The notes under the pieces were generated by a model. That model saw only the letters and a program-made list of their open reading frames with translations, was not told where the DNA came from and ran no database searches. From Chromera velia (taxonomy: Eukaryota; Sar; Chromeraceae): a stretch of 64,000 bases of DNA. The stretch spans positions 45,239 to 109,238 of the forward strand of contig JAHBMJ010001472.1 in NCBI GenBank assembly GCA_018398765.1, in the 5' to 3' direction. The translations under genes and the position numbers were made by a program. This document shows positions 54,696 to 64,000 of this stretch, piece by piece (position 1 is the first letter of the stretch; every line of letters begins with the position of its first letter).

Positions 54696-56418
54696 AGCCC
54701 TGCATACAAACAGATACATGGACACTAGGTGTCAGATCCAGTCCATCCCGTGAAGCACACCCTCCCAGCAGCTTCCTTCACCTCCCAATCTTTCCTTCTT
54801 TGGCCCACTGCTGGCACATCTTCTCTTTCTTTCTCTCTCTCTCTCTCTCTCTCACTGTCTCGATCTCTCTCTCGAATGATCTATCGACAAACTCGACAGC
54901 TCGATCCACTCTCATGCTTCACCTTTTCATTCAGAGCTCTCTCTCTTTTGCCCTCTCTATGCATAGCCACAGACCGAGACAGAAACCGACACACCCATGC
55001 ACCTACCTTGTTTTGACAACCCCCCTCTCAACCGAGAGCGACAGGAGGACCTTAGCGGCCTCAGTCGCATCCTCCCCGTCTCCCCCCACCTCGACAAAGT
55101 CGATGCCAAGAGAGGCAGCCAGAAGGAACGACTCCGCAAAACTCACTTCCCTTCGACGGCCTGAACCCGAACCAGAGCTTCCAGAAACCTCTCCTCCCCC
55201 CGAACCACTCGACCCCCCTCCCCCTCCTCTTCTGCCTGTTCGAACAGAAGCAGAAGAAGCGGCAGAAGAGAACGACGAGCCTCGAGGCGGCACTATACCG
55301 ACAAGGACGATGGCTGCAGATTCGAGGGGGGCTCTTTCTTTGAGTAAACTCTCTTTTTCCTTTTCCTTTTCTGTCTCCTCCCCCCCCGAGACCGGAGGGG
55401 GCATCAGAGAGGATGCAGAGGCATCAGCAGCCTCGAGGGCCTCGTCTATCCGAAATACTCCAAACCCATCTGTTTGTACGGGAGGGGGAAAAAGAGAGGG
55501 GGGTGAGGGAGAAAGGGGTGATGAGACTTCCTCTGCCTGTCTCTGCTGCTGCGGCTGGATGGTTAAGTTCTGTTGCTGTTGTTGGAGTCTTGAGAGTCCT
55601 CCACTCACAGCTGCGCGTTTGCGCTCTGCCCTCTTGTGTTTCTCCTCCCCCTCCCGAGACAAAGCAGCCATCGCAGGAACGCAAACGTCTGTGAGAAACC
55701 TGCGGGCTCTCTCAAACGACTCACGGTCACACACGTCAAAACAAAGCAACAAAGCAGCACTCTCAAAGAATGAGGGCTTCCCGAAAACACCCTCAGGACC
55801 CGAGAGATGAGCATTTGGATGGAGGAGTAAAGTGACAGAGTAGAACTCCCGTCGCGTTTCCTCACGCGAGGGTCTACTGGCTTCTGATTCTGGAGCCTCT
55901 TTCTCTTCTGCCCTTCCTCCTCTTGCTCCCGACCCTGCAGGTGAGAGGGATCTAGAAGGGCTTCTCCCACCCTCCGGTGAGACAGGAGACCCTCTGTGGT
56001 GTGCTGCACCGGGAGAGAGAGAGAACCGACGCCTGATGGAGTCTGACGGAGCGCGGGTGGACCTTCGTCTTTCCGAAGAACCAGAACAACTGGAGTTCCC
56101 CGAGTCGGAGAAAAAACCCGAGTCCGAGCTGTCACCCCTGAAGCCATTACCACCATCTGATCCCCCACCCCTGACACCACTGCCACCCCCCTTACCCCCC
56201 CCCTGCCCCCTGGACCGCCTCCTTCGTGCAACTCTGGTCACGTGTGTGTGCACGCACCCCAACAGTCTCATCTCGGAGGCGAACAATGGTCGGACTGTGT
56301 TCCTCGGGAGGGGCGGGAGGACTTTGCAGGGTGGGAACACAGACCGCAGGAGCGCCTTCTTCCCGTTCTCAGGACACCCAACAATGAGAATTGAAACCTC
56401 ACGAATCTGAGACTGTCC
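53798..56418 (-). CDS. Degenerate Ras/Rab-like GTPase with large disordered insert (5' end missing)
   Basis: Main exon 56418-55007 starts at acceptor GAGTGCAG and ends at ACAAG|GTAGGT; a terminal exon 53915-53798 joins in phase and ends VVKEVFSVLP. The Ras-like order is visible: VSILIVGCPENGKKAL (P-loop position), ALLLCFDVCDRESFERARRF, AAIVLVGIVPP, and EVSFAESFLLAASLGIDFVEVGG. Key residues differ: the P-loop ends GKK in place of GK(S/T), the NKxD motif is absent (GIVPP), and the SAK motif is replaced. A Ser/Gly/Arg-rich insert and a Gln/Pro/Ser-rich insert separate the motifs. GTP binding is therefore doubtful; a pseudo-GTPase scaffold is my reading. No ATG starts the exon and only about 80 bases separate it from the next gene, so the first exon is unknown, or the two belong to one transcript. 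Confidence 0.6.
54162..54310. repeat. (GAAA)n/(GAAC)n microsatellite in intron
   Basis: Purine tetranucleotide array within the intron between the main and terminal exons of the pseudo-GTPase gene. The open Lys/Glu-rich frames on both strands across it are products of the repeat. Confidence 0.85.
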
Positions 56419-56496
56419 CTGCACTCATGCACGAATACAAAAAAACAGGGAGGCAAGCAAGCAGAGAAACAGGTAAAAACAATAATGCCTCTCTTT

Positions 56497-57710
56497 CTAC
56501 CTGGCGATTTGGAAGGAAGGAAGTCGAAGAATCAACCGGGAGGCATTCACATAAGTCGCAGAGTCACCAGTCCACCGCACAAGATCCTCAAAGCACACTC
56601 TGTGGTCAGCTCCTGCGCAGAGCAACTTCCCTTCGAGCAATCGGCAAGTGTGTGTGTTCACACAAAACGACACACATCCAATCTAATGCAATCACTCACA
56701 AATTCGCTGTCGGGAAAGAAGGTCCACGCCCCGATCGTCGGCCTGTGTCTGTGTCGGAGTCTGCGGCTAAGGTCATACCAGGGCACGGACGTCAAAGGTG
56801 AGGGGAAGTCTCCTTCCCCCTCTTCCTCTTCCCCCATCTCATTTTGGTCTCCGTCTTTCTTCTTCTCCTCTCCTTCCTCGCTCCCTCTCCCCCCAGCCAC
56901 CCCCTCTCCGTCCCCATCTAGCCCCAATTCAACTAAATCAAAGTCACACTCTGGGTGCCCCCCCTCACTCTCTGCTACTGCTACTGTACATGGAGGGCCG
57001 TCCTTCTTGGATTGACCTCCGTTCTGGTCTGCATCCACACCACCATCTGCCTCTTTGCCCTCCGGCTTTTTCGAGGATCTCTTCCAGAGGAAAGAGGGCG
57101 GTTTGGGGTGAGGTTCAGGGGGGCCAAAGAGAATGTCCCAAATAAATGAAGAAGAGGGAGAAGACGAAGAAGTCGGGGACAGTTTCTTCGGCGTCTCCTC
57201 ATTCATGCTGTTCTGTTTCTTCAGAGACGACACCAGCTCTTTTAAAGACGTGGCTCTGCATTTACATTTCGGATGGGGGTTTACGAGCGGAAGCATTGCA
57301 CGATCCTTTGAGCAAGGCTCGGAGGGGTCGCACCATGCGTGTGAAAAGGCGCAGGACCTCTGACAGAGATGGTCGTTCAGAAGAGTCCTCATGGAACTCA
57401 ACCCTGGTGTGTGCCCCTCTTCTTCCTCGAATAGACGGACTAAAGAGGACTCCCAACGGTCCCTTTCCCTCTCATCTTCTGCAGACGTTTCAGTACGATG
57501 AGTACCCCCCGTGCAGAACCTCTGTCTGAAAAACCAACGCCAGTACAATTGCTGAAATAAAAGCCGATAGAAGAACGGCTTTCCTGTCTGCAACACTCGG
57601 CGAAATTCCTCCAATGAAAGGAAATCAACTGCAAATTGGAGTCCATCTTGCAGTGTAAGTGGAGCTCCGTCCCCGAAAACTGAATCTTTACAGTGAGAAG
57701 GACTCTCCAT
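56497..57710 (-). CDS. Unknown two-exon protein, possible F-box-like N-terminus
   Basis: Exon 1 57710-56700 starts at a clear ATG and ends GAATTT|GTGAGT (phase 0). Exon 2 56625-56497 follows and runs from LLCAGADHRVCFEDLVRW through to LRLPSFQIAR and a TAG. The product has 379 residues. Residues about 25-66 (FLSLEEFRRVLQTGKPFFYR, then WRWFFRQRF) recall the helical F-box core, which recruits substrates to SCF ubiquitin ligases, but the match is loose. The middle has a Cys/His-containing stretch (CQRSCAFSHAWCDPSEPCS and KCKCR) and a long acidic, low-complexity segment. TAG at the end of exon 2 overlaps a donor-like AG|GTAGAA, so splicing on into the downstream GTPase-like exon cannot be excluded, though phases do not match. 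Confidence 0.55.
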
Positions 57711-58451
57711 TGCTGCCCAAAGCCGCTCGCTGAGATGGGTTTACGGACCTACACCAGGCGACTGCTTAGCACTTCCTGCTCTCACCATAGTTGGACGATC
57801 TCGATCACACCGGCCAAGGATCACACTCCAACCTCACTTCTAATGGATCCGTAGCTCTCCCCATGCAGTCATCGACTCAGTCATATAGACATATTCTGTC
57901 AGAATTGGCAAGCTAGCTAGCTCGCTCTGTGCCATAATCACTGTCATTTTCAGTGTGATTCAATGACCACGTGACTCTGAATCTCTCAGTCTGACAGATG
58001 TCTGACAGACTGCAGGCAGTTTTTTTTCATATATGCATGCGCCGACGGTCGCCGGGCGGCGCGGACCGGCGGGCCGCCGCGGTTAATTGCCGCCCGCCGC
58101 CCGCCTTTGCCTCACGCGGTACGCGATCGTCGCGATCATATATAGCAGAGTTTGGAGGAAGGGTCGTGAAGTCTCGTGGCCCGGCCATCCTGTCTGACAG
58201 TGTCAAAAGGCGCAGAGATTTTCATCTGTCCTCATAACCTCTTGCTGAAACATTACAACTCAACTGAAATTTTGGCCCGAAAACGCCGATCGAGCGCACA
58301 ACAGGTTGCCAACCAAATCTTTCTGCGACGCGTCTCCGTCCCTCCGTCCTCATCCGTCTGACCTGAGACACACTTCCTTCCGCCTGAACGTGCCATCCGC
58401 AGAAGCTCTGCGGGGCATTTTTTTCTGGCACTCCCTTCTGTTTCCAGTCCC
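57711..58451. promoter_or_regulatory. Divergent promoter region with GC block and TATA
   Basis: The head-to-head spacer between the two-exon gene and the PAQR gene holds TGCATGC at 58034-58040, a GC-rich block with inverted GGCGGGC/GCCCGCC words at 58041-58105, and TATATA at 58139-58144. The TATA word lies about 310 bases upstream of the PAQR ATG. Short open frames at 57998-58361 look like leader sequence. Confidence 0.45.
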
Positions 58452-60582
58452 ATGAAGACGAAGGACAACAGCAGGGCGCTGCCGTTGAGAACAGATGGCA
58501 CATACGATGAGGCAGGAGAGGGCGAGCGATACCCAGAAATACGAAGCGGGTACCGCCTACACTGTCAATCGAGCCTGCGTTGCATTCTTTCTATTTTCAT
58601 GGTCCACAATGAAACGGTAAGCTGGCTGTTCCTGCTCACCTCAGTAGCTCACCATAGGCCATTCCCTTTTACAGTTTTGCACATCGTCTTGCCTGCCTGC
58701 AGGGAAACATATGGACCCATTTGCTGGGGCTAATCTATTACATTTCTGTCCTCTACCGCTGGTGTCGGTCCCACGCCCTGTTTGACCCCCTAGAGCCCAA
58801 AGCCCCCCACGACCTGATGCACATTCTGGTGGAATTCGACTCCTTTACCGTGGTCACATACATGGCCAGTGGGCTCCTGTGCATGTTCTCTTCCTCCTGC
58901 TTCCACACCTTCGTCTGCAAGGGACACCACGCGTCAGTCTGCCTGCCTCCCTGTCTGCCTGCGTACCTGCATGTCTTTCTGCGCGCACGTTCCGTGCCCT
59001 CCAGCCAGCATCAATTTCTTGGAATCCCTCCAGCTCTGCCCTTCTTCACCTGCACCCCACTCCCCCCCCTTTCTGTCGAACTCTCTGGTGCTCTCTGCTT
59101 TCACTTCACGGACACACGCGTCAAGTGTGTTCTGTATTGATCCCCCCCGTTGTGTGTATGCGTGTGTGGGGGTGCGTGCGTACACGTCTGTTGTGTCTGT
59201 GTGTGTCTGTGTGTCTATATCGTTTTGCAGGCACGACTGCTGTCTGAGATTTGACCTTTCAGGAGTTGCCACGCACATCGCCCTCTCTTTTCTTTGCGGA
59301 ATTCACTTCGCATTCCGGTGCTACCCGGTCTGTCAGACAGTCTACCTGATTGCCTCCGCAGTCATGTCCTTTTTCCTTATCGCCAGCCCGCACCTTCGGT
59401 TTATGCAACGGCCGAAGAACCCCTGGAGACTGCGGGTTTTTGCGGGTGCGGGGATTTGCGGTGCAATCCCAATGTTCCATTTCCTGGTAGTGGGCACTCC
59501 GGAATTCATCCGGAGAGCCTGGTTCCCCTGTGCGGGTATGGCGGGATCCTACCTTTTTGGTCGGTCAGTGGGTTTTGGGTTGGGTGGCTGACTTGTTCAT
59601 CTGGTTTGAATACTAAGTAGTCTGCTTCCTCGCTCTCGGTAGTACCCTGGTGAGTTGGATCTCGCTTTCCTCGTTTGACTGACCTTCTGCAATTGTCCCT
59701 CGTGTGTATGTGTGTATGTGAGGGAGTGAGTGAAACGGGGGGGCAAATACCCAAGGAAAGTGTATGAATGTGCAAGAGACTGTTTGAAAGTCTATTGCAA
59801 GAAAGAGACGGACAATCGGACGGACGATCTGACTGTCAGTCAAGCGGCAAAGCAGGCAGGCAAAAGCGCAGAGTATGGAAGCGAGTGAACGAGCAGACAC
59901 GTGTATGCGTGCATAGAAGGAAGTTCCCTCCCCCCCTTTCAACATGCATGCGTCTTCCTTCTGATGCATCTTTGCACGCATGCAGGCGTGTTCATTTTTC
60001 TCAATAAAATTCCCGAAAAGTGGGCCCCCGGAACCTTTGACCTCATTGGACAGTCACATCAAGTGAGTCCGTTCCCTCAAATTCCTTCCCCCCACACCAC
60101 ACAGCATTAATTGTCTAGCTTTCAGTCTCTTCTGTTCGAAAGACGTACACGTCGCTCTCTTGCCGACTGCAAGTGGTTTCCCACCTACTACAATGAGGAA
60201 GGCTTTTTTTTTTCTGGGAAGGAGGCTCTCTCTCTCTCTCGCTGCCACCGTGAGTGCCCGTGCGATCCTCTCGCCGTGAAGTGTTGGAAGATTGACACCT
60301 TCTGTTCCGTTTTCCCTTCCGTTCTCTCCTCCTTCGTCGAGATGGCTCGGTGGAGACACGTGGTCGGGCTCTCTGTTGGGCTTTTGCCTGTATCTCTCCA
60401 TACTCTTCGGAGCATTTCAAGCGGATCCCCCCCGCCTTTCTCTCTGTCTGTGTGTCTGTCTGTCTGTTTACGTGCAGTTGTGGCATGTCTGCGTGCTTGC
60501 GGGATCGTACATCTGGTTGTGTGGCCTGATAGATTGGTACCATTTTGTGCATAGCCCGGCGGGACAGTGCGAGGGCGAGTGA
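58452..60582 (+). CDS. PAQR family (adiponectin/progestin receptor, hemolysin III type)
   Basis: Five exons, 58452-58616, 58703-58932, 59231-59559, 59986-60062 and 60478-60582, all GT-AG and in phase, give 301 residues. PAQR signatures: HNETGNIWTHLLG (52-64, spanning the first splice), S119-x3-H123 (SSCFH), D140 in LRFDLSG, IPEKWAPGTFDLIGQSHQ, and H266-x3-H270. These Ser, His and Asp residues form the zinc site, so the catalytic or receptor core is complete. Seven membrane spans are expected. Relatives act as ceramidase-like receptors or in membrane lipid and stress signalling; the ligand is unknown here. The donor of exon 3 (TTTG|GTCGGT) was chosen over the nearby CG|GTCAGT because only it keeps phase. 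The N-terminal tail is short. Confidence 0.92.
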
Positions 60583-61334
60583 GTGAGTGAGTGAGGGCGT
60601 GCGTGTGTATCTGCATGTGTGAATGCGTGAAGAAATGTTCTGCCTTGTAAGAGACGCAGAGCGCAGGAAGGAAGCCGGAACATTATTGTAGAAGATTCTT
60701 CACAGAATTGATTGACGGGGGGGCTGGGAGGGGGTGATGGAAGCTGGGAGCTGGCGGGAAGGCTTTGAGGATCTGGCGGGTTGATGGAAGGGGAAGTCGC
60801 AGATCCAGCTGAGTAGTTGTGGCATGCATTTTGATTGTGGAGATGATTGTTTAAATTTTTGTCTTTGCAGAGAATGAATGAATGAATAAATGAGAATTTG
60901 GAAGATTTTGAATCGAAACTGACACACAAGTGCTTCCTCTTCGTTCCTTTTAACTCCTCGAAAATTCATTTGTCCGTGCGTCTGTCCGATTGCTTTGTTC
61001 GTCAATTGTTCCCTTGGGACGCAAAGAAAGCCTTCTTTTCATTTCTGTTGCCCCATCTTCCTCTTTTCTTTGCTGTGTTTTTGTTTCTCTCTTTTTCCGT
61101 GTGGATGTGCGTGCGTGTACATTTGCGTGCCGACTTTCTATGTATCACCATGCCTTCCTCCTCGATTTGTCTCACCGTCCTGAAAAGGGACCTTCTCTTC
61201 CTCTCTGTCCTCCTCTTCCTCTTTTTGGTCGAATTTTAAAAGCAAAGAAGGGCAAAGAAGGGTTGTGAGACAGGAAGACACCTACCTCTCTTCTTTGTCT
61301 TTCGTCTCATCCTTTCTCGTCTCGTCTCCATGCC

Positions 61335-61338
<4 letters not shown>

Positions 61339-61378
<40 letters not shown>
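61339..61378. repeat. (CT)n microsatellite
   Basis: Clean CT dinucleotide run of about 38 bases, followed by GT/TG-rich sequence. Confidence 0.85.
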
Positions 61379-61379
<1 letters not shown>

Positions 61380-62534
61380 CCTGTCAGTCTGTATATGTGT
61401 GTGTGTCCATGTGCATGTGTGTTGGTCTTTTTTTCCTGGGCGACTGACTGACACTGTGCAATGACAAAATTCAAGTGAAATTAGAGGAAGCCGAGGGTGC
61501 ACGAAACCGCATTTTTTTGAAAAATGAACCCAAAGACAAGAACAATGATTTTTTGGAATGAATGCTTTCGTTTGACCGGCACCCCCCCCACCTTCTTCTC
61601 CCTCTCCCTCTGTCTTTGTGTCTCACATAATCTCCCGTTTTTGCTCAGAAGAGACAGAAAAGATAGACCGACAGTCTAGACGTAGGTGGAAGAGGCTCTT
61701 GCATGGACAGACAGTGGGAGTCCCGTCTGTTGTTTTTGTCTGCAGGATCCCCTGCTTCTCCCTCCACTGCTCTCTCTTTTTCTCAGGTCGCTCTCGATCA
61801 CACTTCATTTCCCGTCTGGCGCTTTTCTACCTTCTTGTTTTTTTTTTTTTGTTCTTTTTCCGACTGTCGGAAATGTCCGGCAGATGAACCGGTCGGACTG
61901 CCTCACGTCACGCAGGCCAAAGAGTCATGCTGCCGAATTTATGGACAAATCAATGATTGTTTGACTGAATGATTGATTGACTGGTTGAGTAATTGAGGAG
62001 ATGAAACGAACAGAATGACGTCTGATCGAAGGCCGAGGGGGCAATCATAGCGGCGTCTGGGAGACTGTCCTTGTCCTTGCCAGGGAAGCTGCGGAGTTCT
62101 CCAGCAGTGAGCCCACGAGACTGAATGAATCGGCAAAGATGCACGAAGAAAAGGGACGATCGACCTCTTTCATCCTTCCTTTCTTCCTTCATTTTCCCCA
62201 CTGTTTTCATCCGGATCTTTTTCTCTGCCTCTTTCGACCCTGCATGACGGACTGAGTGCAGTCATCCATCGAATGAACTGGAAGACCACAATTCATTGGA
62301 ATAGAGAAGGGAAGAGAAAGAGGAGGGAGAAGGATGCGGACAAGTGTTACCGCTACAATCCGATTTGCACCCTTACTCCTCAAGGAAGGCAGTAGGGAGG
62401 CAGTGCGAATCGCTCCACTTACTCAGTTATTCGCTAACTGACATTCCTATCCACTGGATCCGACTCCACCAGCCAGCAGAAAGGCGGTAGAGATCGAGCG
62501 ATCTGGGTGCCAGTGAATTCACGAAGGAAGAGAG

Positions 62535-62540
62535 AGAGCG

Positions 62541-62590
<50 letters not shown>
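62535..62590. repeat. (GC)n(GA)n microsatellite
   Basis: GCGCGC run of about 20 bases adjoining a GA run of about 30 bases. It is potentially Z-DNA forming. Confidence 0.8.
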
Positions 62591-62859
62591 GGAAACAACG
62601 ACTCAGAGGGGGGCTCCATTTAACTCGTTAATTTGTCTACCCGCCCGGCCAGTCTGCCCGCGCGTTCGAGCAGCAAGAATTTAAAGGCAGGCTCCTCGCT
62701 TGACCAACTGACTTCATTGGGCTTGTCAGATAGAGGAGGTGAATATGAAGAGAAGAAGCTAGAGAAGAAGCATCATGATTGATCGATTGAAAACGATATT
62801 AAAACGGCAAAATGATCTAGAAAATGATACACTTATAGACGTGCAGAATCAGATAAGTT

Positions 62860-63134
62860 CATAACATAACATAACATTAATACTCCAGGTTTTCCCGCGG
62901 TTTACTACCGCGGGGATAGAATAAAACATTTAAACGCAGAACTTGAAGCATATGACATCTATCTAGGCTCAGGCGAGTGACTCGGAAAAACTGTTTATTT
63001 AGAGGTATTCTCATGTATTCTCTAAAGAAATAAATATTCTCTGGCGCATAAAGTTTTCCACGTAGTGAATTCCAACGCCTCCGACAAAGATTTTTTAGCG
63101 ATGCCACAGAGCTGAAATAACTGTCATATTTCAT
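62860..63134 (-). mobile_element. 3' end of a CR1/L2-like LINE, truncated
   Basis: The minus-strand frame ends the reverse-transcriptase polyprotein: SYFSSVASLKNLCRRRWNSL followed by a charged stretch and a stop. The pattern FSS-A-x-x-WNSL near the C-terminus is typical of CR1/L2/Rex-like LINEs. Directly after the stop lies a short (ATGTT)n tail at 62860-62876, as these elements have at their 3' ends. Only about 270 bases remain, so the element is 5'-truncated, the usual outcome of LINE insertion. Confidence 0.55.
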
Positions 63135-63278
63135 TACCAGTCTAACCGATAATAAACTCCGAAACTTAATTTTTTAACTCGGTTGGGTTCAATTTTCTTT
63201 AAAGTTCAACATTTTTTCCTAACTTCTAGCCTAAAAATTCTAGGAAACAATATTTTTTTTCTTTTTTAAGTTATATTT

Positions 63279-64000
63279 TAGTGATAGTGATAGTGATAGT
63301 GATTAGTGGTGCCCTAGAGCACTGTCGCCGTTTTGTTTTATAGAGGTCGCCCCCGCAAACGGTAGGGGGGTGTACCTCATCGCTGAGGCTCAGACCACAC
63401 TGGCACCCCGTGACCTGCCTGGTTTCCCAGGCCGCTAACAAACAACAATCTGTCTGCGCTTTATATGCTTTGGTCTATGGGCTGCTCAGAAGGGACTGCT
63501 CCAAAAATCGATCCAATGACACAGGACGAAAGGATACGTTGGCTTTGTGCACGCCCTGAGGGCTCTCTCCATTCTTCTCTCAGCGATTTCTCCTTCTCCC
63601 TCCCTCAGCTGTCTTCCTGCTTCCATTGCTTCCAGGATGGTCTTGTATTCTTCTTTTCTTCTTTCCGTTCCTCCCTTTCTTTTTGTGATCACTCCGTATC
63701 TCTCTGCCGGCACTGTTTCATCTAACAAGCTTCCAAGTACGTACCTTTCTGGACTTTCCTTGAACACTCTTCTTCTAAACGCCGCCCTCCCCAGAAACTC
63801 ATCCACCGCACTATACCCTTCGTTCATCAAGAATTTGAACAGAGCCTCAGTGTGCAGTCTTCCTCTTTGTCCTTCTCTTTTCTCTCTGTAAACTTCTTTT
63901 ACTCTCTTTTCTCTTCCCTCATTCCAGTCTGCTCCTAATGTTCTATATATGTGCGCTCTTTCTCTATCATAAATCGGACACTCAGTCAGCATATGGATCT
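63279..64000 (-). mobile_element. 3' part of a second LINE, running off the window edge
   Basis: A minus-strand frame open from the window edge to a stop at 63486 codes at least 168 residues and begins with LTECPIYDRERAHIYRTLG, the C-terminal zinc-knuckle/LxEC signature of a non-LTR retrotransposon polyprotein. The rest is Arg/Glu-rich. A GC-normal 3' UTR (63306-63485) ends in an (ATCACT)n tail at 63279-63305. The frame is long and open, so this copy may be fairly young. Its 5' part lies outside the window. Confidence 0.6.

Larger units (their letters stand above)
60583..62860. other. Repeat-rich intergenic DNA, no gene
   Basis: Contains (GAAT)n near 60885, (CT)n at 61339-61378, TG-rich DNA to 61420, T tracts near 61830 and a GC/GA array at 62535-62590. 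Short frames on both strands carry only low-complexity peptides. Nothing supports a gene. Confidence 0.5.

Noticed and set aside
53985-54728. 247-codon Lys/Glu-rich frame
   Set aside because: It is produced by the (GAAA)n microsatellite inside an intron.
54692-55810. 372-codon plus-strand frame
   Set aside because: It overlaps the pseudo-GTPase exon in antisense; Ser/Pro-rich without motifs, while the minus strand shows the Ras-like order.
55003-57710. Merging the pseudo-GTPase and the two-exon gene into one protein
   Set aside because: The available donor (phase 2) and acceptor (phase 0) do not agree, and exon 2 of the upstream gene ends in its own stop; kept as separate genes with the alternative noted.

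Overview
The window looks like nuclear DNA of an alveolate alga, most probably a chromerid such as Chromera velia. The evidence is: GT-AG introns crowded with microsatellites; an AP2-like DNA-binding segment of the apicomplexan type; an EngA/Der double GTPase with an N-terminal targeting extension; many ankyrin, LRR and CCCH proteins; TGCATGCA-type palindromes in non-coding DNA; and GC-richer gene zones separated by AT-rich islands that hold LINE 3' ends. The species name is inference. No rRNA, confident tRNA, CRISPR array, capsid or envelope gene was seen.

Layout. 1-1.4 kb: AT-rich, no gene. 1.4-6.1 kb (-): a large ankyrin protein, best read as two exons. 6.4-9.1 kb (+): AP2-like protein plus a decayed, interrupted partial copy. 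9.9-11.4 kb (-): LRR protein. 11.6-14.9 kb: only weak exon candidates. 14.9-23.1 kb: AT-rich island, then about 7 kb of purine/pyrimidine low-complexity DNA. 23.1-28.7 kb (-): a six-exon gene for a 1278-residue triple CCCH zinc-finger protein. 29.7-38.3 kb (+): a 17-exon Der/EngA gene. 38.6-42.3 kb: a 0.5-kb promoter/first-exon duplication followed by an intronless polytopic membrane protein gene resembling HTTM/gamma-carboxylase-like proteins. 44.4-45.7 kb: a 51-residue Cys/His protein and a predicted myristoylated tandem zinc-ribbon protein. 46.1-48.1 kb: LINE scraps and a 462-bp near-perfect hairpin. 48.8-51.3 kb (-): a second ankyrin protein with one apparent frameshift. 52.2-53.3 kb (+): an intronless double-HNH nuclease-like gene. 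53.8-57.7 kb (-): a degenerate Ras-like GTPase and a novel two-exon gene. 58.5-60.6 kb (+): a complete five-exon PAQR (adiponectin-receptor type) gene. 60.6-64 kb: repeats and two LINE 3' ends.

What joins the genes. This is not an operon; neighbours share no pathway. Gene starts are commonly paired head to head (CCCH/Der, ankyrin/HNH, two-exon gene/PAQR) over 0.7-1.0 kb spacers. Three gene starts have GC-rich palindromic blocks upstream. The splice models for CCCH, Der and PAQR keep phase at every junction and rebuild conserved domains, so they are the most reliable part of this annotation. The least usual items are the double-HNH gene, the hairpin element, the duplicated promoter whose breakpoint falls on a splice-donor sequence, the interrupted AP2-protein repeat and the pseudo-GTPase.
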